From: Cerioporus squamosus
Taxonomy: Eukaryota > Basidiomycota > Agaricomycetes > Polyporales > Polyporaceae
Direction: 5' to 3'
Length of the DNA stretch: 20,894 nucleotides
Assembly: GCA_022592435.1 (NCBI GenBank)
Contig: JABYQS010000484.1
Span: forward strand, 1 to 20,894
The notes under the pieces were generated by a model. The model made no database searches and had not been told where the DNA came from. It saw only the letters and a program-made list of their open reading frames with translations. Position 1 is the stretch's first letter, and each line of letters begins with the position of its first letter. Both the position numbers and the translations under genes were made by a program. Shown here piece by piece: positions 1-8,132 of the stretch.

Positions 1-2578
1 CTCAAGAACGCTTCCCCTGCCCCGGTAACTCGGCCGCGTGCGTCGCAGAATTTCTGTTCGCCGGGTAGCTTCCACCTTCTATCGCGTTGTCCGTGCCTTT
101 CGTCCGCTCCCCTCAGCTCTGGCTTCTACAATACAAAGCCTCTGCACGCGCCGACTTCGCGTCTGCACCCCCTGTGTCCGTGTCACACTACCGCACTTCT
201 TCCTGACGAAGTCGCAAGCCTGGTTCCAACTGCACCTTGGGGGCCCGACGATTGCTGTGATACCGCATTTCTGTCGCCTGAACGAGCGGCGAAGGGCGCG
301 CCATGACGCGTAACGTATCACTAGAGTCCTTTGGCGTTAATTGTGCACTACCAATTGCCACTCTCCACTTACACATTGCTAACAGGTACAGGACGCATGT
401 GCAGCGTGCTATTCCGATTCGCCGTGTCCGAGGGCCAACGGCCTGCAGATCTGTTCACACCAACGCAAGGGGCATGCATATGCTACCAGATGCTACCCGA
501 ACCGCCGGGTCAGCGAAGCCGTCTATAAAGCCTCCGCGAAGCGTCCTTGTCCGTGAAAATCGGCCTCGCACATGTCCGTCTCGCCCCGCCATGGCAGCCT
601 GAGCTTGGCCCTCGGAGTTCCCGGGTCTGGAAACGTGAACTCTTGTGAACTCACGTCATCGCGTACGAGGCCGTCTCTTGCGCACCTCTGCCGTCGATGC
701 CGACTGAGCTGCGGGGACTCGACGTTCGGGGATTCCCTTGGCGGGCGATATCCCGGAATCCGAGTCCGAGGCTATGGGTTCGGGAGTTCGACATAATATG
801 TGCCACGATATTTATCATGTGTACGAGTCGATCATGGAATAGGACCTCCTCCGAGCTCGGTCCGGAGCATTCGACCTTATTCGACAGAGCTGTCTCCTGG
901 AGGAGTCGTCTCCGAACGTGAAAGTGAACGAATGAGCGAGACGGGGTGTTCGAGCCAACGTCTTCGTGGAATCTTGAGTAAGCGTCTCATGGACCTGTCG
1001 AGAGGTATACGCGATAGAGCCCCCGTAATGTGGACGGGGGCCCCTGGCTACAAGCTTTCGTGTAGTCTTGCACTGATTGCATGCGTGCGGCCGTATTATC
1101 GTCGGGTGCAATGCCCCTCGAACCCTCACAGACGTCTATGGCATATGCACGACGCCCAGTCGCTGGGAGCCAACGGTGGTGAAGCACGATCCCATCGATC
1201 CGCTGCAATCGGCGGCGGGCTCGGTACGCGTCGATAGCGGATTGCCGAGCGGTCCGAAACGGGCGTCGGCGACGAGGCTCCAGCGAGTCAGGACTCGGGT
1301 CGTGTCCTGTCATTTCGCACCTGCGTTGAGGGCGTCGGGGAGCGTTTCATTTGCAGCCAAGAGCGCTCGGACTTGCTGGGTGTGCTGGTGCTAGCGAGTT
1401 CGAAATTCCGAACGCCGCGGCTCGTGATGACCGTGGTTCCTCGGGTACACGCATCGTTACGGGCTGCTGCGCGGTCCTAGTCATGACGAGCACGAACGCA
1501 GCGGCGTAACGGTATATGAGCGAGAGACATAATGGCGTAGGTGGCTTTGGCATGGTGCGTGGCACGTTCCTGGCTCGGACATCGTTCTACGGAAGGGGCG
1601 ATATCAGCGGATGCTCAGTGCCCTCTTCGACTGAACCTTCCGTCGCCCGGGTCGGCGGGGAACCGGTCGCTGCAGAGGCGAGCTGGGAGGCGCACAGCAC
1701 CCCTTGAACGTGGGGAATTGGAGGGGATTTGGGGTTGGCGAGGCTGGGCGACAACTGTACCGGCGGTGTGCTTCGGCTCCTGTAACACTGTTCTTTTACT
1801 CTCCGCCCAGAACAAGCTCCAGTACGGCACCATTCTAACCCGCTACGGGACGTGAGAGCAGCCGAGGACACTCCTCGAGGCTGACACGCCGGCCCTTAGG
1901 GAAGAGGAATCCATGCACCTCCTTTCACCGGTGGAGATTCCCCTTCGCATGCTTGAGGCGAATGCCGGCAGGAGTACATCGCATGGGACCGACCGAGGCC
2001 TGCAGGTGCGAGCGGACAGGGCGTGAGGATACGCAAGGCGTGGGTTGTCCCGAGCAAGGGAGGTTCGTTGTACCGTTGCACGTCGTTTCAACGGCCGCCC
2101 AGACCCAGCTCGAAGCGCGCCGCGGTCAGTGTCCGTGGTCCGTGGATGGACGCCGGAAGGTGGGGTGCCGGTCTGGGTTTCGAAGTCCGTCGTCAGCTCC
2201 CCTTCCTGCACTCATCCACGATGTCAAGGGACAAAGTTATCTCGCGACTTGCGCCAGATCCCTCGACCTCATCCTCCACACCTAGACCTCGCCCTCAGGT
2301 GGACTCGTGCCCGCCCGAGGCGGCTCAGTTAACCCCGATATCCGACGACTTGGCATCGTTGTGCAATTGTCGCATTCCTAGGGGTCACGCGCCGTCAGCA
2401 GCACATCGACACCACGGCCACCTGGACTGATCACTTGCCTATCGCGCACAACATCGAACCAGCGGGCTGCCGCTGTCCTCAATCGAGTGTCTCCATCCTA
2501 TCGGGCTCGTCGCCAACTTCACGGAAAAGGGATCCGGCCTAACATGATGCAATGGGGCTCGGGCGGACCCCCCCGCGC
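1..2578. other. gene-poor stretch, no recognisable gene
   Basis: I find no convincing gene here on either strand. All open frames are short, overlap one another on both strands, show no recognisable motif, and several begin at non-ATG codons. The DNA is not AT-rich, so it is not an obvious heavily mutated repeat. A small GC-rich hairpin (8-bp perfect stem, 7-base loop) lies at 1019-1041. The stretch may be old, decayed coding or repeat sequence, but nothing in it identifies a source. Confidence 0.5.
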
Positions 2579-3110
2579 GGGTTTGAAGCGCGATTGATCA
2601 TCGAACGGCAAGACACGAGGGCCAAGGTGAGTAGTCTCCCAATCGCCGTCGATTCGGGGCGTAATGACTGATCAGGGACGATCGACGCCCACAAGGTGTA
2701 CAAGAAAAATTTCGTGTCCCTTGGGCGGCGGATGAGGAGCCAGACGAAGACGCCGATTGGGCCTATGTATATAAGACTGCGCGAATTTGTGAGTATCTCC
2801 ATCCCCTCTTGCCCCGCTACCCCGTTCTCCGGCGAGGCCAGCGACTCGCCAGCGCAGGTCATGCTGTCGCCAGGTGTACGTGCCGCTTGCGGAGTCGCCC
2901 TGCGTTACGACTCCTGTGCAGCTGACTGGCTGCTTCTACATATTTCCTTCGCGCATAGTATCATGTCCGCTGACGTCTGTCGAGGCGGCTGATTGGCTGA
3001 CTTCGAGCTGCAGGTTCCGAATTCGGGCGTCATCGTACGTAGACGTGTATGCGCCGCATATGACTATACTGACATGCCGCTCTGAAGGTGTGGCTCGCTC
3101 AGACGGCGGG
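2579..3110 (+). pseudogene. frameshifted relic of an unrecognised spliced gene
   Basis: A protein-like segment reading EARLIIERQDTRAK ends at 2626 before GTGAGT. A 49-base intron-like stretch (2627-2675) follows, then a frame starting GTIDAHKVYKKNF. Around 2702-2716, in an A/T run, the protein-like frame shifts and continues as RVPWAADEEPDEDADWAY until a second GTGAGT at 2789. After a candidate acceptor at 2871-2873 a third open segment begins VYVPLAESPC and runs past 3100. The acidic, aromatic-rich composition and correctly placed splice signals suggest a real gene that has lost its frame. I do not recognise the family. It could be chance, because the open segments are short. Confidence 0.3.
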
Positions 3111-3150
3111 CTTGAAATTGCATCATCTCATGACGACCCAAGATAGCCAA

Positions 3151-3220
3151 GCAGCTACGACCATATTCTGCGCAAGAAATAGCACCCAGCTATTTCTTGC
3201 TAGAATATGTTTGTAGCTGC
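3151..3220. repeat. 70-bp imperfect hairpin (short foldback)
   Basis: The left half (3151-3183) starts GCAGCTAC, contains ATATTCT and ends CAAGAAATAGC. The right half (3189-3220) is its near reverse complement, with only a short mismatch patch (GACC against AAAC) and a small bulge. The loop is about 5 bases (3184-3188). It could be a tiny foldback element, the collapsed remnant of a MITE, or the precursor of a small RNA. No gene overlaps it convincingly. Confidence 0.7.
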
Positions 3221-3845
3221 GTTCGGTTTTACCGCTGCAAAGTCGTTGATGATGGATTTGTATACTCACCATATCGTTCCTAGATACCCCCTCATCATTG
3301 CTGCTCTCTATCCCTTCTCGTCCACATGTGGTATGATTGGGAGCGTTTGTACGATGATGATGTCCGAGGCGTCTGTCACTGACTCACATTGTACATGCTG
3401 CTGGATTAGGCGGGATCAGCGCATGATGTCTTGACTAGAACTAGATAGAACGACATACTATATGAAGCTATATCCCGCGTGAGTAGCTGTACTGATGTAG
3501 TGGTCGTCGCGGACTTTGTGCATGCAGTCTTTTCCAGTCGTCTTCCTCCGAAGCGCTTGCCCGATCTGAATCTCCCGTGGTCCTCTTAGAAGCGCCCAGG
3601 CTCAGTCCCCTTTCGTCGCGACCATGGTACTTACAGCCTTGTGTACAAGACCTCCACGTAACTTTGACCTCTTATCCCTCGGAATTCATCGTTCAGTGAC
3701 ACCTCTGGGAGACGATACCTCTTTCGGCGCGTCCTGTCCGTTGCGTTTTGCCTTCGTCGTTCTGGACCACTGACCTGCTAAGATAGCACGGAGCGAGAAG
3801 ACAGCCAGGGACCGCGGTCTATAGACAACGACGACAACTCGCAGC
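3221..3845. other. intergenic, nothing recognised
   Basis: No open frame here has recognisable features. The plus-strand frame at 3207-3434 partly overlaps the hairpin and has no family signature. The stretch lies between the hairpin and a decayed MYND-finger gene. Confidence 0.4.
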
Positions 3846-4270
3846 ATGTCCAAGAGTTCAACCCATGTACAGAGACTGTGTTATGAAGTCAGGGACATCC
3901 TCCCGAGGACGATCAAGTATCTCGCCCGTCTACTGCCAGTGTGCTCAGGAACCAAGAACCTGCCACATTGCGCAGTTCAAGGGCGGCAGCTGAGGCGATG
4001 CGGCAGGTGGAGTCCGGGGCTTGTTACTGCAGCAAGGAGTGTTAGAAGAGGGCCTGGCCAAGACACAAGTGAGCTATGAACCCGTCCAGAACAGCAGGAC
4101 GAAGTCTCGGAGATTCGGACGAGTGTCGAAAACTGTGGACACCATCTATGGTAGACTCGTCAGGGCTTTGTATACTCCCAGGAGCAACGATGTCGGCGGG
4201 GGCAGATGATGAATTTTCTGGCCAGCCGCCACGGCCCCATGTTATCACAACTAGGCCACGGTCAACTCCC
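3846..4270 (+). pseudogene. decayed MYND-type zinc-finger gene
   Basis: From an ATG at 3846 an open frame runs into a degenerate MYND finger at about 3960-4069. It reads LPHCAVQGRQLRRCGRW in one frame, then the frame shifts and gives CYCSKEC, an in-frame TAG at 4043-4045, then KRAWPRHK. The family pattern (two CxxC pairs, YCSxxC, W-x2-HK) is plain, but one cysteine of the first pair reads Leu and one of the next reads Trp. Missing ligands, a frameshift and a nonsense codon make it non-functional. The coding match stops at CAC-AA followed by GT, the position where the MYND gene at 18317 has its first splice donor. Protein-like sequence continues weakly to about 4270. Confidence 0.65.
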
Positions 4271-5146
4271 ATGTGAGTCGGTCACACTCATCTTCTTGTC
4301 GACTGTGGATATTGACATCCCGACTTATCCCTAGCCGACTCGCACCGTCAGCTGTCTGGCTTGGCCGCTCCGACCAGCTTGATCCCCTACATTCCCCTCT
4401 CAAAATACCTAGGCTACTTCTCTACTGTAATAAGTGAGCGGTGCCCTTGTCTCTGCATACACCCTCACCTCCTGGTCGACAGGCGAGTCGCACTTCCCCG
4501 GTCTCGTCAGCAATCCGTTCACCAATTCCGGGCCTTCAGCAGCATGACAAGACGGAAGGAGGATCTTCAACACAGGAAGTTCTTCAGTGCTAGTCCGTGC
4601 TATAGCGCTCTGTACGTATGACCAGCGCTGCTGGGCTGGATACTTCAGCGGCAGTTGGACGACTAGTACGGTTGCGAATTGGGCAGTGCTGACAGGAGCA
4701 AACAAGTTTGCCGCAGGTGTGATCGCCGTTACTGGGAAATGTTACCCCACGAGGCTAGTGCGCACACCGTCTCGTAGGTAGATTGCGAGTAATGGCGGTG
4801 GCATGGGAGACCGCGAGCTCTTGGAGCGGCATGCGCACGTCAGCTAGGCCTTTCGCCGCACTTCGTCCGCTCAGTCGTTGCGCAGTGTTCAGTGATGTTA
4901 GTGGCGTCGGGAGCAGGGCCTGGCCCGAAGGAAGAGGGTAGTCCGGCAACCGCGGCAACCACGCTAGCTAGCGCAAGACAGTGGTATCCTCCCGCATTAT
5001 GTCCTGGGCGTATCAAGCAAAAATACTGGAGGCTCGATGGCAGGCCCGGTTGCCGTCCGAATGGATTGGGGATACAGGTACATTCATGGCACTACGCAGT
5101 ACATATCGACTGTGTCATCAGAGGTACGAGCATTTACAGCTGTTTG
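4271..5146. other. gene-poor stretch left of the transposon pair
   Basis: No complete gene is seen. A plus-strand open segment at about 4981-5146 ends with a QLFAEVV-like reading broken by the transposon at 5147. When the insertion is removed and the spacer inverted, that reading continues for about 12 further codons into spacer sequence. The rest of the stretch has only short frames without motifs. Confidence 0.4.
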
Positions 5147-5175
5147 TGGGACCCGGCAATGCCTGCGAGGCCCGT
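5147..5175. repeat. terminal inverted repeat, outer end of left copy
   Basis: This is 29 bp starting TGGGACCC. It matches the reverse complement of 6136-6164 with one mismatch (G against C at the 23rd base). Confidence 0.9.
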
Positions 5176-5242
5176 GGGCAGCTTAGTCAGCAGACGCACA
5201 GCGGAAGGATGGTCAGGGATTTTTGTAGCGCCGAAGTCGCGA

Positions 5243-5275
5243 GTCGCGCGCGCGTAGCGGGGCCGCGCGCGCGAC
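5243..5275. repeat. perfect 12-bp (CG)-rich hairpin near the element end
   Basis: GTCGCGCGCGCG (5243-5254) pairs perfectly with CGCGCGCGCGAC (5264-5275) across a 9-base loop. It lies about 100 bp inside the terminal repeat and is mirrored in the other copy at 7419-7451. Subterminal structured repeats can be transposase-binding or folding sites, but that role is inferred. Confidence 0.85.
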
Positions 5276-5288
5276 GCTGCCTCGCTCG

Positions 5289-5440
5289 ACCGTGCTCCTC
5301 TGTACTTAAAGCTTGACGGTCTCTACTTCTTCGCTCGCCGTCCGTACTTCAAGAACACTGTACAATACGCTGTTTCACCAACTAAATACAAATAACCGTG
5401 CTCCTCTGTACTTAAAGCTTGACGGTCTCTACTTCTTCGC
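5289..5440 (+). repeat. 46-bp direct repeat inside the element, two units
   Basis: The same 46 bases occur at 5289-5334 and 5395-5440, starting ACCGTGCTCC and ending CTTCTTCGC. They are exact by eye with a 106-bp period. The mirrored pair in the right copy is at 7254-7299 and 7360-7405. Possible explanations are a subterminal transposase-binding array or an internal duplication. Confidence 0.9.
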
Positions 5441-5771
5441 ATCAGGCAGGCTTGAACCCGCCCACTCCAGGGCTTCCATGCGCATAGTAGTCAGAAGGGC
5501 TGTCATGAGTGGCAAGATAGGAAGGAGAGAACCGACCAGGAGGCTCCCAGCTGAGGACTGAAGTCAAGGTTCCGATGTGCTATGATGCCATTCCAACATC
5601 AGTGTGAGTCTAACAGTATATGTTGACACTTACAGCAGAGGTTATAGATGGTATGATCGCTTTTCCGAGGGTGGAGAGGTCCCAGTAAAGGGGCTTGCAA
5701 GAGCAGCTTCGAGACGAGGCGTGGTCACGTGAGCGTTCCACCGCGTCGGTGGCGTACGGCGTCTGCACTGC

Positions 5772-5836
5772 GCGACGCGTTCAGGCAGGCAGGAGCAAGC
5801 GCGAAGTTTTGAGCTCTTGCTCCATAAACGCGTCGC
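5772..5836. repeat. nested hairpin inside the element
   Basis: An outer 10-bp stem (5772-5781 with 5827-5836, GCGACGCGTT/AACGCGTCGC) encloses an inner 8-bp stem (5792-5799 with 5816-5823, GGAGCAAG/CTTGCTCC). Both stems are perfect. The structure ends 6 bp before the ATG at 5843 and is repeated in mirror image in the right copy. Confidence 0.8.
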
Positions 5837-5842
5837 CCGAAA

Positions 5843-6109
5843 ATGCTCGCGCCCTTGCTGAATAGACTTTCTCTTGTGCTTGTTGAGCTCAGCTTACTGA
5901 TATCATGTGTTCTTCCAGGTACATCCTACTCAGCAACAACCCAGGTCTTGTCATTAGACTACTATGCATCAACATTCCTCAGGTTTGAGCCGTACAAGCA
6001 CAAGATTGGGCTGTCAGTATTCCATAACACGTCTTCACATCGGCTTATGGTACTCGGGTACTTCGCAATTCTTTGGGCGAGTTTGCGACCATCCCCTCAC
6101 GGCGCCTAG
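5843..6109 (+). CDS. 88-codon open frame inside the transposon, unknown
   Basis: This ATG-started frame encodes 88 residues with a hydrophobic N-terminal stretch (about residues 3-27) that resembles a signal peptide or membrane anchor, then a polar C-terminal part with no recognisable domain. The identical frame lies on the minus strand at 6585-6851 in the other copy. It is far too short for a transposase. Nothing proves that it is translated. It may be a chance frame kept because the two copies are recent or homogenised. Confidence 0.25.
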   Translation: MLAPLLNRLSLVLVELSLLISCVLPGTSYSATTQVLSLDYYASTFLRFEPYKHKIGLSVFHNTSSHRLMVLGYFAILWASLRPSPHGA

Positions 6110-6135
6110 GTGAATCGCAAATAGCGACAAACAGA

Positions 6136-6164
6136 ACGGGCGTCGCAGGCATTGCCGGGTCCCA
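6136..6164. repeat. terminal inverted repeat, inner end of left copy
   Basis: This is the 29-bp reverse complement of the outer end with one mismatch. The bases next to it in the spacer are GTGGAAG, which pair as a target duplication with the far side of the right copy and not with this copy's own other side. Confidence 0.9.
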
Positions 6165-6529
6165 GTGGAAGTTATGCATGCTCACGCGTCCCAAGCCTTC
6201 GCAGCACCTCGGAGAGCATTCAATCATATACTTACGGCTTTGATGTACGCTTGACCAAGTTTTGGTGGAGTCTGGAGGGGCGGAAATACCCTGAACACCC
6301 CTACAGATGAGCAGTGACCTGGCATTACTATCTCCACATTACGGGCACGCTGCGACTCAGAAAAAGTTGGAACAGGTCGAGGGCGCATGTCATAGCATGA
6401 TGGAGTGGCGTAGCATGTATATACTGGTGTTGTTGTCCTACGGACGAATTTTCTCAATATCGTGAATATTACGCGTCAAAAGTGTGTGCGCGTCAGTCGG
6501 AGTTGGGCGGACACGACTTCTGCAAACAG
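6165..6529. other. 365-bp unique spacer between the inverted copies, apparently flipped
   Basis: The left edge reads GTGGAAG and the right edge CAAACAG. The outer flank of the left copy ends CTGTTTG and that of the right copy begins CTTCCAC. Reverse-complementing the spacer gives CTGTTTG on both sides of the left copy and CTTCCAC on both sides of the right copy, so the spacer is inverted relative to the time of insertion. Read on the minus strand, 6457-6236 is open and ends at a good splice-donor sequence (GTAAGTAT at 6235), which suggests the spacer is a piece of an older spliced gene. I do not recognise its product. Confidence 0.8.
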
Positions 6530-7547
6530 TGGGACCCGGCAATGCCTGCGACGCCCGTTCTGTTTGTCGCTATTTGCGATTCACCTAGGCGCCGTGAGGG
6601 GATGGTCGCAAACTCGCCCAAAGAATTGCGAAGTACCCGAGTACCATAAGCCGATGTGAAGACGTGTTATGGAATACTGACAGCCCAATCTTGTGCTTGT
6701 ACGGCTCAAACCTGAGGAATGTTGATGCATAGTAGTCTAATGACAAGACCTGGGTTGTTGCTGAGTAGGATGTACCTGGAAGAACACATGATATCAGTAA
6801 GCTGAGCTCAACAAGCACAAGAGAAAGTCTATTCAGCAAGGGCGCGAGCATTTTCGGGCGACGCGTTTATGGAGCAAGAGCTCAAAACTTCGCGCTTGCT
6901 CCTGCCTGCCTGAACGCGTCGCGCAGTGCAGACGCCGTACGCCACCGACGCGGTGGAACGCTCACGTGACCACGCCTCGTCTCGAAGCTGCTCTTGCAAG
7001 CCCCTTTACTGGGACCTCTCCACCCTCGGAAAAGCGATCATACCATCTATAACCTCTGCTGTAAGTGTCAACATATACTGTTAGACTCACACTGATGTTG
7101 GAATGGCATCATAGCACATCGGAACCTTGACTTCAGTCCTCAGCTGGGAGCCTCCTGGTCGGTTCTCTCCTTCCTATCTTGCCACTCATGACAGCCCTTC
7201 TGACTACTATGCGCATGGAAGCCCTGGAGTGGGCGGGTTCAAGCCTGCCTGATGCGAAGAAGTAGAGACCGTCAAGCTTTAAGTACAGAGGAGCACGGTT
7301 ATTTGTATTTAGTTGGTGAAACAGCGTATTGTACAGTGTTCTTGAAGTACGGACGGCGAGCGAAGAAGTAGAGACCGTCAAGCTTTAAGTACAGAGGAGC
7401 ACGGTCGAGCGAGGCAGCGTCGCGCGCGCGGCCCCGCTACGCGCGCGCGACTCGCGACTTCGGCGCTACAAAAATCCCTGACCATCCTTCCGCTGTGCGT
7501 CTGCTGACTAAGCTGCCCACGGGCCTCGCAGGCATTGCCGGGTCCCA
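6530..7547 (-). mobile_element. 1,018-bp non-autonomous TIR transposon, right copy (inverted)
   Basis: This is the same element as 5147-6164 in the opposite orientation. The length is equal and I saw no difference in the segments compared by eye. Terminal repeats are at 6530-6558 and 7519-7547. It carries the mirrored 46-bp repeats (7254-7299, 7360-7405), the hairpins, and the 88-codon open frame on the minus strand (6585-6851). The near-identity implies very recent insertion, gene conversion between the arms, or both. Together with the spacer the pair forms a 2.4-kb palindrome that could extrude as a large cruciform or, if transcribed, give a long hairpin RNA. Confidence 0.88.
6585..6851 (-). 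CDS. mirror copy of the 88-codon transposon open frame, unknown
   Basis: The sequence is identical to the frame at 5843-6109 in the left copy. It has the same hydrophobic N-terminus and the same lack of any known domain. It is listed because it exists as an intact ATG-to-stop frame. Evidence of expression is absent. Confidence 0.2.
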   Translation of the reverse strand: MLAPLLNRLSLVLVELSLLISCVLPGTSYSATTQVLSLDYYASTFLRFEPYKHKIGLSVFHNTSSHRLMVLGYFAILWASLRPSPHGA

Positions 7548-7800
7548 CTTCCACAAGCCCCAGGGACGATCGTAAGCGCCCGTAGACGATATCGCGATAC
7601 TCGCTCATCTTCTGCGCTCTCCGCATTTCTGACGCTCCGTACATACTCCTGTAAGCTTTCTGCGTCTCCCAGAGTAGTCTTAGTCAGAAGAAAGTGGCGA
7701 ACGACTCGTTCAGATTTCCTGAATTTCTGGATTTTTTGTGCACAACGCGTGCTGTGCAATCGGCGCCTGGCCACGACCTCTGCAAACAGCTGTACCAACT
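7548..7800 (-). pseudogene. coding relic with QLFAEVV motif, unrecognised
   Basis: Read on the minus strand from about 7800, an open frame gives VQLFAEVVARRRL and continues for about 80 residues rich in Arg, Lys, Glu and Ser until it meets the transposon at 7547. The nucleotide core of the motif (7769-7789) matches 6509-6529 in the spacer at 19 of 21 bases, and the match extends into the left flank of the first copy. Two related pieces of gene-like DNA therefore surround the elements. An acceptor-like TTTTAG precedes the frame, so it may be an internal exon of the small gene at 7878-8132. There is no ATG at its start. Family unknown. Confidence 0.3.
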
Positions 7801-7877
7801 AAAAGTCGCCTGTGAGCACGGCATGGCTCCAACGGTCTTACTCTCTCTGGCATGCTGTTACCGCTCACGTACCTTCC

Positions 7878-8132
7878 TCAACACTGGGTAACCCGTACTC
7901 GATGTTCAGACTTCGACAACTGGTCAAGCAACTCACGCACCACTCGCATCTGGATTTCGGTCAAGTGACCCTTCTCTCGGAGTTCATCGAGCCATCGGTC
8001 TCGGGTGACCATCCGAGCGAAGACGTACAAGTAGACGAGATCTTCAATTCCGAAAGAGGCGAGGAGGTGTGCGAGTCTCTTGGCATCTACTGGTGGGAGG
8101 CAAGAAGCCAGGATGTCTTGCACGGAAGACAT
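7878..8132 (-). CDS. small helical protein or exon, SAM-like pattern, unknown function
   Basis: This ATG-started frame encodes 84 residues. The hydrophobic spacing of LASCLPPVDAKRLAHLLASF, then GIEDLVYLYVFARM, WLDELREKGHLTE and MRVVRELLDQL suggests four or five short helices, like the SAM/death-like bundle that I recall from small polypore proteins. The frame is open upstream to a CAG acceptor-like site near 8167, so it may be the last part of a spliced gene. Alternatively it continues through a donor (GTACGT) after 7878 to the relic at 7548-7800. It has no catalytic motif and no known function. Confidence is low because homology cannot be checked here. Confidence 0.4.
   Translation of the reverse strand: MSSVQDILASCLPPVDAKRLAHLLASFGIEDLVYLYVFARMVTRDRWLDELREKGHLTEIQMRVVRELLDQLSKSEHRVRVTQC

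Larger units (their letters stand above)
5147..6164 (+). mobile_element. 1,018-bp non-autonomous TIR transposon, left copy
   Basis: The element begins TGGGACCCGGCAATGCCTGC and ends with the reverse complement. The terminal inverted repeats are 29 bp (5147-5175 and 6136-6164) with one mismatch at position 23. An equally long copy lies inverted at 6530-7547, and I saw no difference in the segments compared. Inside are a (CG)-rich perfect hairpin (5243-5275), a 46-bp direct repeat (5289-5334 and 5395-5440) and a nested hairpin (5772-5836). No transposase motif is seen, so the element must depend on an enzyme made elsewhere. The duplication length inferred after spacer re-inversion is 7 bp, which does not match the usual 8 bp of hAT elements. 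I leave the superfamily open. Confidence 0.88.

Noticed and set aside
1019..1041. GC-rich perfect hairpin resembling a bacterial terminator
   Set aside because: There is no T-tract and the surroundings are eukaryotic. An 8-bp stem in GC-rich DNA can occur by chance.
4409..4705. 98-codon minus-strand frame in the gene-poor stretch
   Set aside because: It starts at a non-ATG codon, overlaps other frames and has no motif.
5313..5561. 82-codon frame in the transposon and its mirror at 7133-7381
   Set aside because: It begins at TTG, not ATG, runs across the 46-bp repeats, and has no domain.
5602..5633. Intron-like GTGAGT...TTACAG inside the transposon
   Set aside because: It is only 32 bases, too short for a fungal intron, and no reading frame is improved by removing it.
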